A program made the translations under genes and the position numbers. From an uncultured Ruminococcus sp. (lineage in GTDB: Bacteria > Bacillota > Clostridia > Oscillospirales > Ruminococcaceae), in assembly GCA_937910385.1 (NCBI GenBank), contig CALEPT010000132.1, positions 1 through 7,428 of the forward strand: DNA of 7,428 nucleotides, in the 5' to 3' direction. Below the pieces are notes generated by a model, which saw only the letters and a list, made by a program, of their open reading frames with translations, ran no database searches and was not told the DNA's origin. Below, one piece after another: positions 1 through 4,930 of this stretch. The first letter of the stretch is position 1; each line of letters opens with the position of its first letter.

Positions 1-348
1 ATCCAGCTCATCATCCTCAATGTTCAGATTTGCCATAAACCTGTTAGCTTCAGCTTCTGTCTTATCACGCATATTGAAAAAGGTAAACTCACGAAGAGCT
101 CCCTGCTTGGCGATGTCTGAGTGAAGAACATGATGACCAAGCTCGTGAGCACATACCAGGAGCTGAGGAATACGTTTTATAGCAGAAGAAATAAGAATGA
201 CCGGTACGTCATCAATGAACGTGTATAGTCCTTTAAGAGAACCGAGATAGGTCACAGCGACCTTGACACCAAGATAGTCACACAACTCAAATGGATCAGA
301 AGAACGATATTTCGTTTTAAGCTCTTCAACTATTTCATAAATAGTCAT
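1..348 (-). CDS. ImmA/IrrE-family metallo-endopeptidase, C-terminus cut by window edge
   Basis: The 116 visible codons read inward from an ATG at 348 and run off the left edge, so the C-terminus is missing. Residues 68-72 are HELGH, the zinc-binding HExxH motif of ImmA/IrrE (COG2856) peptidases, preceded by the family's usual hydrophobic helix (PQLLVCA). About 26 residues later TEAEANRFMANL (97-108) matches the family's EAEAN-x-FA segment, which carries the third zinc ligand. A G-rich ribosome binding site (GGGGGTG) lies just upstream. It starts 18 bases after the stop of the XRE repressor gene, so the two are one operon. Known relatives such as ImmA of ICEBs1 cleave their partner repressor to switch on a mobile element; IrrE/PprI of Deinococcus does the same to DdrO after DNA damage. 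I infer that this enzyme cleaves the neighbouring XRE protein in the cytoplasm. Family assignment is firm; the target is inferred. Confidence 0.92.
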   Translation of the reverse strand, partial: MTIYEIVEELKTKYRSSDPFELCDYLGVKVAVTYLGSLKGLYTFIDDVPVILISSAIKRIPQLLVCAHELGHHVLHSDIAKQGALREFTFFNMRDKTEAEANRFMANLNIEDDELD

Positions 349-366
349 AAGAACACCCCCAGAAAA

Positions 367-759
367 CTATTCGGACTTCTTTGCCTTCTCGACCTTTATT
401 TCCCAATATACCTTTTGTAGTGCATTGAAAACTGCGTCTTTGTCTTCATCAGATAAAGCTCCTCCGGCAAACAGACCTGCAGCATCATCGAGCAGCTTTT
501 GTGCCTGCATTTTAGCGTCAGCGCCATAAGCAATAGCAGCAGTCTGCTGAAAGTCATCAGGATTGTCATTTTTCCAGAAATCAATGGATGTCTTGAAAAA
601 CTCGGATAACTTCTCATAGACTTTGTTATACCTGGGAACTGTTTCACCCATTTCATATCTGGCTATTGTTTTTCGTTCGAGACCGGTTATATCTGCCAAC
701 TGTTCCTGTGACATGTGGCTGGCAATGCGAATTTGCTTGAGTTTTTCACCAAACTCCAT
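367..759 (-). CDS. XRE-family HTH transcriptional repressor (ImmR-like)
   Basis: This 130-aa protein has an N-terminal helix-turn-helix of the Cro/C1 type at about residues 6-58 (FGEKLKQIRIASHMSQEQLA, then GLERKTIARYEMGETVPR). Its polar C-terminal part ends in SDEDKDAVFNALQKVYWEIK, a tail I know from clostridial phage-like repressors. The ATG at 759 is preferred over an upstream start because AGAAAGGGGCG sits right before it, whereas the extra 40 codons upstream would read through the promoter. The gene is followed after 18 bases by the ImmA-type peptidase and is divergent from the plus-strand cluster, the layout of ImmR/ImmA control modules. It probably represses its own promoter and perhaps the divergent one; a small palindrome lies between its -35 and -10 boxes. 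Binding targets are inferred. Confidence 0.9.
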   Translation of the reverse strand: MEFGEKLKQIRIASHMSQEQLADITGLERKTIARYEMGETVPRYNKVYEKLSEFFKTSIDFWKNDNPDDFQQTAAIAYGADAKMQAQKLLDDAAGLFAGGALSDEDKDAVFNALQKVYWEIKVEKAKKSE

Positions 760-817
760 AAAATCGCCCCTTTCTTGAAATGATACGCACACTAATGTCT
801 CATTTGTATGTGACTTT

Positions 818-846
818 AATATATCACAGAACGTTCGTTTTGTCAA
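818..846 (-). promoter_or_regulatory. Promoter of the XRE-ImmA operon with embedded palindrome
   Basis: On the minus strand a perfect TTGACA (841-846) is followed by a 17-base spacer and TATATT (818-823). The leader then runs about 50 bases to the repressor start at 759. The spacer contains the palindrome GAACGTTC (829-836), well placed for a repressor to block RNA polymerase; autorepression is inferred. Confidence 0.8.
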
Positions 847-893
847 TAGGAATTTATTGATTTCTTCAAAAATCATCAATCCTCACAATTGAA

Positions 894-910
894 TGTCGCA
901 TTTTCCGACA
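894..910. repeat. Short inverted repeat, possible operator
   Basis: TGTCG, seven bases, then CGACA: a perfect 5-bp inverted repeat between the two divergent promoters, ending about 25 bases upstream of the plus-strand -35 box. It could be a regulator half-site pair, but it is short enough to be chance. Confidence 0.3.
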
Positions 911-935
911 ACATCGCCAAAGTTGAAATATCCCC

Positions 936-964
936 TTGACAATGTGATGTTTGAATGATAAAAT
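936..964 (+). promoter_or_regulatory. Promoter of the plus-strand cluster
   Basis: TTGACA (936-941), a 17-base spacer and TAAAAT (959-964) form a near-consensus housekeeping promoter pointing at the GTG start at 1045. The leader of about 75 bases contains a small hairpin, TTCCA-atgtg-TGGAA (986-1000). The promoter is back to back with the XRE promoter, so one repressor could control both. Confidence 0.8.
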
Positions 965-1044
965 ATAGCCAAGAAAAAGTGTAACTTCCAATGTGTGGAA
1001 TAGGAAAGAGACAAGTAATAATGGTGAATTAGGGGGATATTAGT

Positions 1045-1524
1045 GTGAATTACATTAATAATCGTGGACCAATTATTACTGTTCAGGATCCGCTTCGTCC
1101 CGGAAGATATGTACAGTATAGGGATCTTAACTGGCAGGGAATGCCAGAAATAATATCCTTTACCGACTATCTCCGCTGGAATTATACCCTTGATTACGGA
1201 TCATTTATACGAAAGCTACACGAAAGAAATGAACTACCTCTCTCTTATAACATCTCTGCTAAATCAAAAGTAACAAACGTAACAATTGTTGACGGCAAAT
1301 ATGACCGTATAGACTGCTTCTCGTTTATAATGTACGTTATCTGTGATGTCGGTTTCTCCTGTGCAGGATATGAGTGCCACCAGCAATACTGTGTAAGTGG
1401 ATATTTCAGGACTTATGGAAGCTCGGACTTCCTGAACGATGTGAAGCTGTATAACGGTGAGCGGATCAGATGCCGCAACCCTCTTGATCACTTCCTTGTA
1501 CCGATTATGTCAAAGCATGCATAA
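1045..1524 (+). CDS. Hypothetical protein, possibly the N-terminal fragment of a larger protein
   Basis: This 159-aa ORF starts at GTG 1045, chosen because AGGGGG (1031-1036) lies 8 bases upstream. I do not recognise a catalytic motif. The N-terminus (ITVQDPLRPGRYVQYRDLNW) and a middle rich in aromatic residues and cysteines (VICDVGFSCAGYECHQQYCV) look like a folded, mostly beta domain. There is no signal peptide or membrane segment. From memory, similar N-terminal regions occur in longer clostridial proteins that continue into another domain after a stretch like the final PLDHFLVPIMSKHA, so this copy may be truncated at its C-terminus. Its TAA (1522-1524) overlaps the ATG of the next gene (1517), giving an 8-base overlap in a +1 frame. 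First gene after the divergent promoter; function unknown. Confidence 0.6.
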   Translation: MNYINNRGPIITVQDPLRPGRYVQYRDLNWQGMPEIISFTDYLRWNYTLDYGSFIRKLHERNELPLSYNISAKSKVTNVTIVDGKYDRIDCFSFIMYVICDVGFSCAGYECHQQYCVSGYFRTYGSSDFLNDVKLYNGERIRCRNPLDHFLVPIMSKHA

Positions 1525-2140
1525 ACTGTATGCCACACTAAAGAATCTTAATCAGGATGAGCTTGACAAAATAGAGAAGATATATCTGTACGATGATCAT
1601 CATACGACAGTTGGCTGGCGCTGGCTTTCAAATTTCACCGAGATACCGGTTGAGCATATCGTTATTGACCGTGTGACCGAGAGAAAGTCCCTTGTAGATA
1701 TTGTAATGACAGCAGGAGTATGCCAGAGCCACTTTGCTGAGGGTATCGACAGCTTTATACTTGTATCAAGTGACTCTGACTTCTGGGGGCTTATAACATC
1801 GCTTCCGAATGCTAAATTCCTTGTTATGTACGAATACGAGAACTGCGGACAAGCAATAAAGAACGCCCTTGAGGAACATGACATTTACTACTGTGCCATT
1901 GATGACTTTTGTTCTGGAAATGTTGACGGCTTTAAAAGAGCGATATTGCTTGAAATTCTGAAGAAGTACCTGCCTGATATTCTATATTTGAACGGCAAAG
2001 AACTGGTAGAGCATCTGTATGAAGAAGCATGGATCAATGGTACGGATAGTGAGAAAAAGGCGTTCTATGAAAGATATATCAAAACGCTGTCTTTGAGAAT
2101 AGACAAAGATGGAAATTTCAACGTTGAAATAAAACGGTGA
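1517..2140 (+). CDS. NYN/PIN-like nuclease domain protein, apparently missing its first strand
   Basis: From ATG 1517 the product is 207 aa. It carries NYN-domain signatures: KIYLYDDHHT (21-30), a KSLVD segment (57-61), DSFILVSSDSDFWGLI (78-93) with the acidic pair D86/D88, FLVMYEY (101-107), and a late IDD (128-130). NYN proteins are PIN-fold metal-dependent RNases. What is absent is the first beta strand with its Asp and Asn (an IDxEN-type motif), which should sit just before KLYATLKN at residues 3-10. The frame extends upstream to 1445 without showing that motif. No good ribosome binding site precedes ATG 1517, so translation probably depends on termination of the overlapping upstream ORF (ATGCATAA). 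Either this is a truncated or frameshifted gene, or the catalytic site is completed differently. The fold call is good; activity is doubtful. Confidence 0.75.
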   Translation: MHKLYATLKNLNQDELDKIEKIYLYDDHHTTVGWRWLSNFTEIPVEHIVIDRVTERKSLVDIVMTAGVCQSHFAEGIDSFILVSSDSDFWGLITSLPNAKFLVMYEYENCGQAIKNALEEHDIYYCAIDDFCSGNVDGFKRAILLEILKKYLPDILYLNGKELVEHLYEEAWINGTDSEKKAFYERYIKTLSLRIDKDGNFNVEIKR

Positions 2141-2172
2141 TGATAAGCGAATGTGATAAAACATAAAGTCTG

Positions 2173-2211
2173 AATCAATTTTAGTAATTTGAACTTTTGA
2201 TGGAATTGATT
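2173..2211. repeat. 8-bp inverted repeat overlapping a -35 box
   Basis: AATCAATT (2173-2180) and AATTGATT (2204-2211) are exact reverse complements separated by 23 bases. The right arm covers the -35 hexamer of the next promoter, so it could be an operator. The high AT content makes chance occurrence quite possible. Confidence 0.35.
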
Positions 2212-2234
2212 ATTTGTAACAGCTATGATATAAT
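2206..2234 (+). promoter_or_regulatory. Promoter of the GIY-YIG gene
   Basis: TTGATT (2206-2211), a 17-base spacer, and a perfect TATAAT (2229-2234) preceded by TGA, which makes an extended -10 (TGnTATAAT). The start codon is only about 24 bases downstream, so the leader is very short. Confidence 0.8.
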
Positions 2235-2257
2235 TTAAAATGCGGGTGTGATAATAT

Positions 2258-2740
2258 ATGACTATTGAAGAATTAGCAAATAAAAAGGCAATGAAAGCAG
2301 AAAAATACAACGTTTTTATTGACGAGGAACTAAAAACTGAGCAAGCTGGGATTTATGGATACTTTTATAGAGATCCGAGAGGAAATGAACATTGTATCTA
2401 TGTAGGAAAAGCAACATCTTTCTACGACAGGACATTCAGCAAAAACGGTCACATCCACAAGTTTCTGAGATTTATGGAAACCAATAGAGAAATGTACTCA
2501 GACGAATTCTTAAATGATTCAATGGCAACTCTAATTGAAAAAAATTGCAGCATCATAGTTCGCTGTTTAGAAATCGTTTATTATTATGATGCGTTCTTCA
2601 CTCGAGCTGCACATCGACTTGCCTTTGCAGAGCTATATTGGATCACTAAATATCAAAACATAGAAGAGTGCCTGGATCAAATGCCTGAAGGTGTTGGTCC
2701 AAATGAGGAAGAATACTGGAGAAACAACTATTCACTTTGA
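2258..2740 (+). CDS. GIY-YIG nuclease-like protein
   Basis: The 160-aa protein contains the GIY-YIG pattern: GIYGYFYRD (31-39), eight residues, then IYVGKA (47-52), followed by YDR (56-58) with the usual conserved arginine. A glutamate in a helix (E125 in LAFAELYWI) is correctly placed to be the metal-binding catalytic residue. GIY-YIG domains cut DNA in homing, restriction and repair enzymes. Here the domain occupies almost the whole protein, with about 30 N-terminal residues before it and no recognisable DNA-binding extension, so the target is unknown. The start at 2258 is weakly supported by GGGTGTGA a few bases upstream. The gene has its own strong promoter and lies 39 bases before the S51 peptidase gene, so those two are probably co-transcribed. 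Fold call is fairly secure; function in defence, repair or a mobile element is inferred only from context. Confidence 0.8.
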   Translation: MTIEELANKKAMKAEKYNVFIDEELKTEQAGIYGYFYRDPRGNEHCIYVGKATSFYDRTFSKNGHIHKFLRFMETNREMYSDEFLNDSMATLIEKNCSIIVRCLEIVYYYDAFFTRAAHRLAFAELYWITKYQNIEECLDQMPEGVGPNEEEYWRNNYSL

Positions 2741-2779
2741 GAAAAGTTCAAGAGCAATAATTATGGAGATGGTGATAAG

Positions 2780-3352
2780 ATGCTTATATTAAGTTCAAGC
2801 GGATTCAGTACTACGTCTATAAGGCTTAAAATTGGAGAAATAATAAAAGATAAGTCTGGGAATATGCTCATAATCCCCATAGCCAGTTTGCTTGGCATGG
2901 AAACAGCCGAGAGAGAACGTAACTGTGCTGCAATGCTTGGATTCAAAAAGGAAAACATCTATATCTATGACGAGTTCAAACCAACTGAACTGTTTGATAT
3001 GAAATTCAGCTATATAGTAGTGCTTGGCGGACACACGCTTAGACTGCTCAGCAAAGTCAGAGAGCTTCACTTAGATACATTCATCAAGGATCAAGTGGCA
3101 AATGGTGCTATATACCTTGGATTCTCCGCAGGAGCTTATCTTGCCTGTGACGATATAGAGTATGTAAAGAATTACGACAAGAACGACGGTTTTATTACTG
3201 ATGGCAACTTTCATGCTCTTGGTTTTACGGATAAATACGTTCTTTGTCACTTCGATTACAGAGATGAAAAAGATATTCAGCTCTGTAGATTGTATATTGG
3301 TGACGATGTCGAACTCATAACACTGAATAATAATCAACTAATTAAGCTCTGA
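2780..3352 (+). CDS. Peptidase S51 (PepE-like) family protein
   Basis: The 190-aa product has the hallmarks of family S51 (dipeptidase E, cyanophycinase group; class I glutamine amidotransferase-like fold). These are GGHTLRLL at 83-90, the nucleophile elbow IYLGFSAGAYLA at 111-122 with Ser116, and LCHFDYR at 155-161 with His157 as the likely catalytic histidine. Salmonella PepE, about 229 aa, cleaves Asp-X dipeptides; this protein is shorter, and I cannot assign the acidic triad member with confidence. A ribosome binding site, GGAGATGGTG (2765-2774), precedes the ATG at 2780. It follows the GIY-YIG gene by 39 bases without a visible terminator. It could simply be peptide metabolism, or an accessory hydrolase of the neighbouring nucleases. 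The enzyme class is well supported; substrate unknown. Confidence 0.85.
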   Translation: MLILSSSGFSTTSIRLKIGEIIKDKSGNMLIIPIASLLGMETAERERNCAAMLGFKKENIYIYDEFKPTELFDMKFSYIVVLGGHTLRLLSKVRELHLDTFIKDQVANGAIYLGFSAGAYLACDDIEYVKNYDKNDGFITDGNFHALGFTDKYVLCHFDYRDEKDIQLCRLYIGDDVELITLNNNQLIKL

Positions 3353-3573
3353 ATGGTATTGGAGATAAGCTTGTACTCATTCAAAAAATGCCACAAAAAG
3401 GCTCATAATCAGTTCCAAACACCGAAAAACAATAAGTTGACAGATGTTTGCTAAAACTGTATAATATAGAATAGCTTGATAACTCAGCAAGTACGCTTCA
3501 ATAAGACTCCAACGAACATATTTCAGCGATGTTTGTATATTCAACTATAATAAAAAGAAAGGAATCTCGGAAT
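3353..3573 (+). other. Intergenic region with a promoter and a long leader
   Basis: No convincing gene lies here. The first half has only weak hairpins and no clear terminator for the S51 gene. A consensus promoter begins at 3437, leaving a leader of roughly 100 bases that contains a possible CTTG/CAAG hairpin near 3474-3492 and a ribosome binding site, AAGAAAGGA, ending at 3563. Confidence 0.5.
3437..3465 (+). promoter_or_regulatory. Consensus promoter of the frameshifted small gene
   Basis: Perfect TTGACA (3437-3442), a 17-base spacer and perfect TATAAT (3460-3465). The 12 bases CTGTATAATATA around the -10, and TTGACAGA at the -35, recur exactly in the promoter at 3967. Confidence 0.85.
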
Positions 3574-3824
3574 ATGCAGCACACCCAATACGACATAAAT
3601 ATTACCTTTCTTCAACAGAAAGGTTTTGATACTTCTTCCTTTGCTGGTCTAAAAAAGCCCTGACATGGCTTAAGAACACTGATGCAGATTGCTTAATGCA
3701 TGGTGAAGGCAGCGGTGATCCTTTTGATATCATGGTTGGCGAAGTGCGACGACCAATGCTAATAGCAAGCGTTGAAGCGGCTATGGCAAAACTGCAATCT
3801 AAAGACATCACAGAACCAAATTAA
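3574..3824 (+). CDS. Small unknown protein encoded in two frames across an A AAA AAG slippery site
   Basis: ATG 3574 follows AAGAAAGGA, at a spacing of about 10 bases. The zero frame gives only 29 aa, ending at TGA 3661-3663. Directly before that stop is A AAA AAG (3651-3657), in the phase used for -1 ribosomal frameshifting. Reading on in the -1 frame adds 55 residues (ALTWLKNTDADCLMHGEGSG and onward) to TAA 3822-3824, for a fusion of 83 aa. The second half has no start codon with a ribosome binding site and reads like real protein (GDPFDIMVGEVRRP). Two explanations fit: programmed frameshifting, or loss of one A from a run of seven, by mutation or sequencing error. I do not recognise the family and see no signal peptide or membrane segment. 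It stands alone behind a very strong promoter. Confidence 0.6.
3651..3657 (+). promoter_or_regulatory. A AAA AAG slippery heptamer
   Basis: The six A's and G lie in the frame ct-A AAA AAG of the upstream ORF, the classic bacterial -1 shift site of dnaX and some IS elements. A 5-bp hairpin, AAGCC/GGCTT (3655-3659 with 3667-3671), overlaps it rather than following at the usual distance. ATGCA/TGCAT lies further down. No Shine-Dalgarno stimulator is seen about 10 bases upstream. Confidence 0.5.
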
Positions 3825-4027
3825 TCAGAACAGAGTAACCTTAGAAGATATACTCCTATCAGATTTAGAACGAATTCTGATTAAAATAATATTAGTAAGC
3901 CGACACAGTTTTGTCTTAGTCGATATTTATCGTCGGACATCTCTTACTCGGTAATCGTTTAATTGGTTGACAGACACATATTAAAGCTGTATAATATAAA
4001 TATCTTATAAAAATGGAGGTATCTGTA
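3825..4027. other. Intergenic region between the small gene and the DUF6465 gene
   Basis: No gene is supported here. An imperfect hairpin, ATCAGA near 3858-3863 with TCTGAT near 3876-3881, is followed by an AT-rich stretch and may be a weak terminator. CCGAC/GTCGG (3900-3904 and 3932-3936) could form another long-range stem. The promoter at 3967 closes the region. Confidence 0.4.
3967..3995 (+). promoter_or_regulatory. Consensus promoter of the DUF6465-like gene
   Basis: Perfect TTGACA (3967-3972), a 17-base spacer and perfect TATAAT (3990-3995), about 33 bases before the start codon. The match to both consensus hexamers suggests strong constitutive transcription. Confidence 0.88.
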
Positions 4028-4450
4028 ATGCCCAGAAAGAAGAAAATAGAAGTTTCACCCGCTGTAACTGAAGTCAAGGCAGAGGTTGTGACCGAAGTTG
4101 TCAAGGAGACTGTCGCAGAAGCTCCAGCTGAAAAAACTGCAAAGAAGCCTGCCGTAAAGAAAGCTCCTGCTAAGAAAACAGCTACCAAGACTCCTGCGAA
4201 AGCTGCTGAGAAGAAAACTACGGCTAAGACCACTAAAAAGACCACAAGAGCGACTGCTCCCACTGAGACAGTCAAGGTCCAGTTCGGCGGCGATGAATAT
4301 GATTTCGCTGAAATTAAAAAGGCAGTTGAAGCCGATTATAAGAGCAAATTCAAGGGCAAGGTCAAGACTATCGAGTTTTACATCAAGCCGGAAGATAAGG
4401 CGGTTTACTACGTTATCAACGGCGATTTCTCCGATAAGATCGAGCTTTGA
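4028..4450 (+). CDS. DUF6465-like protein with a histone-H1-like basic tail
   Basis: The start is ATG 4028, because GGAGG (4015-4019) lies 8 bases upstream; the in-frame ATG at 4013 overlaps that site and is rejected. The 140-aa product begins MPRKKK. Residues 20-80 are low-complexity Ala/Lys/Thr/Pro (KKPAVKKAPAKKTATKTPAK and similar), like histone H1 tails or bacterial HU extensions. Residues 82-140 form a compact domain (VKVQFGGDEYDFAEI, then IEFYIKPEDKAVYYVINGDF). I recognise this as the DUF6465 type common in Lachnospiraceae and Ruminococcaceae. The role of DUF6465 is not known to me; the basic tail suggests binding to DNA or RNA, an inference. It is monocistronic, between a consensus promoter and a strong terminator, so it is probably abundant. 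Confidence 0.85.
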   Translation: MPRKKKIEVSPAVTEVKAEVVTEVVKETVAEAPAEKTAKKPAVKKAPAKKTATKTPAKAAEKKTTAKTTKKTTRATAPTETVKVQFGGDEYDFAEIKKAVEADYKSKFKGKVKTIEFYIKPEDKAVYYVINGDFSDKIEL

Positions 4451-4464
4451 TTTGACGGTATTGT

Positions 4465-4501
4465 AACGGGTGCGACTCGCTCAGGGTTGCTCCCGTTTTT
4501 T
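4465..4501 (+). terminator. Intrinsic terminator after the DUF6465-like gene
   Basis: AACGGG (4465-4470) pairs with CCCGTT (4492-4497). Beyond one T-T mismatch, GCGAC (4472-4476) pairs with GTTGC with one G-U. The loop is about 9 bases and is followed by a T run to 4501. It lies 15 bases after the stop codon. Confidence 0.85.
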
Positions 4502-4512
4502 CGTATACTGGA

Positions 4513-4541
4513 TTGAAAAGCACGGCTGATTGTGGTATAGT
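4513..4541 (+). promoter_or_regulatory. Promoter of the cupin-sfsA operon
   Basis: TTGAAA (4513-4518), a 17-base spacer and TATAGT (4536-4541) with TGG immediately before it, an extended -10. The leader of about 50 bases contains a small hairpin, CGAG-aacg-CTCG (4561-4572), just before the ribosome binding site. Confidence 0.75.
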
Positions 4542-4600
4542 AGTTAATATAATCAATGTGCGAGAACGCTCGACAAATCGGAATTAAGGAGGCAACGATA

Positions 4601-4930
4601 ATGAGGATAGATTTCAATGATATAGATTCTATGAACTTTCCAGGTATGAACAACGGTACCGGCACTATGAGTGTCCGTATGTATAATGACGATGCCTATC
4701 GGATTATTCCAACAGCGATCCATCCGGGAGGAAGTATTGGTAACCATAAGCAGGAGTCCGGCGATGATATGAACTATATTATCAGCGGAACAGGCAAAGC
4801 GTTCTGTGATGGCGTAGAGGAAGAACTGAGACCGGGCGTAATGCATATTTGCCCGAAAGGATCAGAACACTATATCGTCAATACAGGAGAGGAGGATCTG
4901 GTCATACTGACCATCGTGGTGAAGAAATGA
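4601..4930 (+). CDS. Single-domain cupin protein
   Basis: ATG 4601 is chosen because AAGGAGG (4586-4592) is 8 bases upstream; an in-frame ATG at 4556 has no such site. The 109-aa protein is one cupin beta barrel. Motif 1 is GSIGNHKQESGDDMNYIISG (44-63), with His49 and Glu52 but Gln51 where the usual HxH has its second His. Motif 2 is GVMHICPKGSEHYIVN (79-94), with Pro85, Gly87, His90 and Asn94 matching G(x)5PxG(x)2H(x)3N. Small cupins bind a metal and act as isomerases, dioxygenases or sugar or ligand sensors; the reaction here cannot be told. Its TGA overlaps the ATG of the SfsA-family gene (ATGA), so the two are coupled in one operon. Confidence 0.85.
   Translation: MRIDFNDIDSMNFPGMNNGTGTMSVRMYNDDAYRIIPTAIHPGGSIGNHKQESGDDMNYIISGTGKAFCDGVEEELRPGVMHICPKGSEHYIVNTGEEDLVILTIVVKK

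Noticed and set aside
829..836. LexA/SOS box at GAACGTTC
   Set aside because: The half-sites are adjacent; the Gram-positive LexA box needs four bases between GAAC and GTTC.
760..879. 40-codon N-terminal extension of the XRE repressor frame
   Set aside because: It reads back through the -10 region and leader of the promoter and has no ribosome binding site; ATG 759 has one.
3602..3811. Minus-strand ORF opposite the small frameshifted gene
   Set aside because: No ribosome binding site or promoter in that direction, while the plus strand has both and reads as sensible protein.
3916..4275. Minus-strand ORF that looks like a hydrophobic Val/Ala/Phe-rich membrane protein
   Set aside because: It is the antisense of the Ala/Lys/Thr-rich tail of the DUF6465-like gene; the hydrophobicity is an artefact of complementing those codons.
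4849..4926. Upstream start for the SfsA-family gene
   Set aside because: It would overlap the cupin coding region by about 80 bases; the family N-terminus fits the ATG at 4927 and its ATGA coupling.
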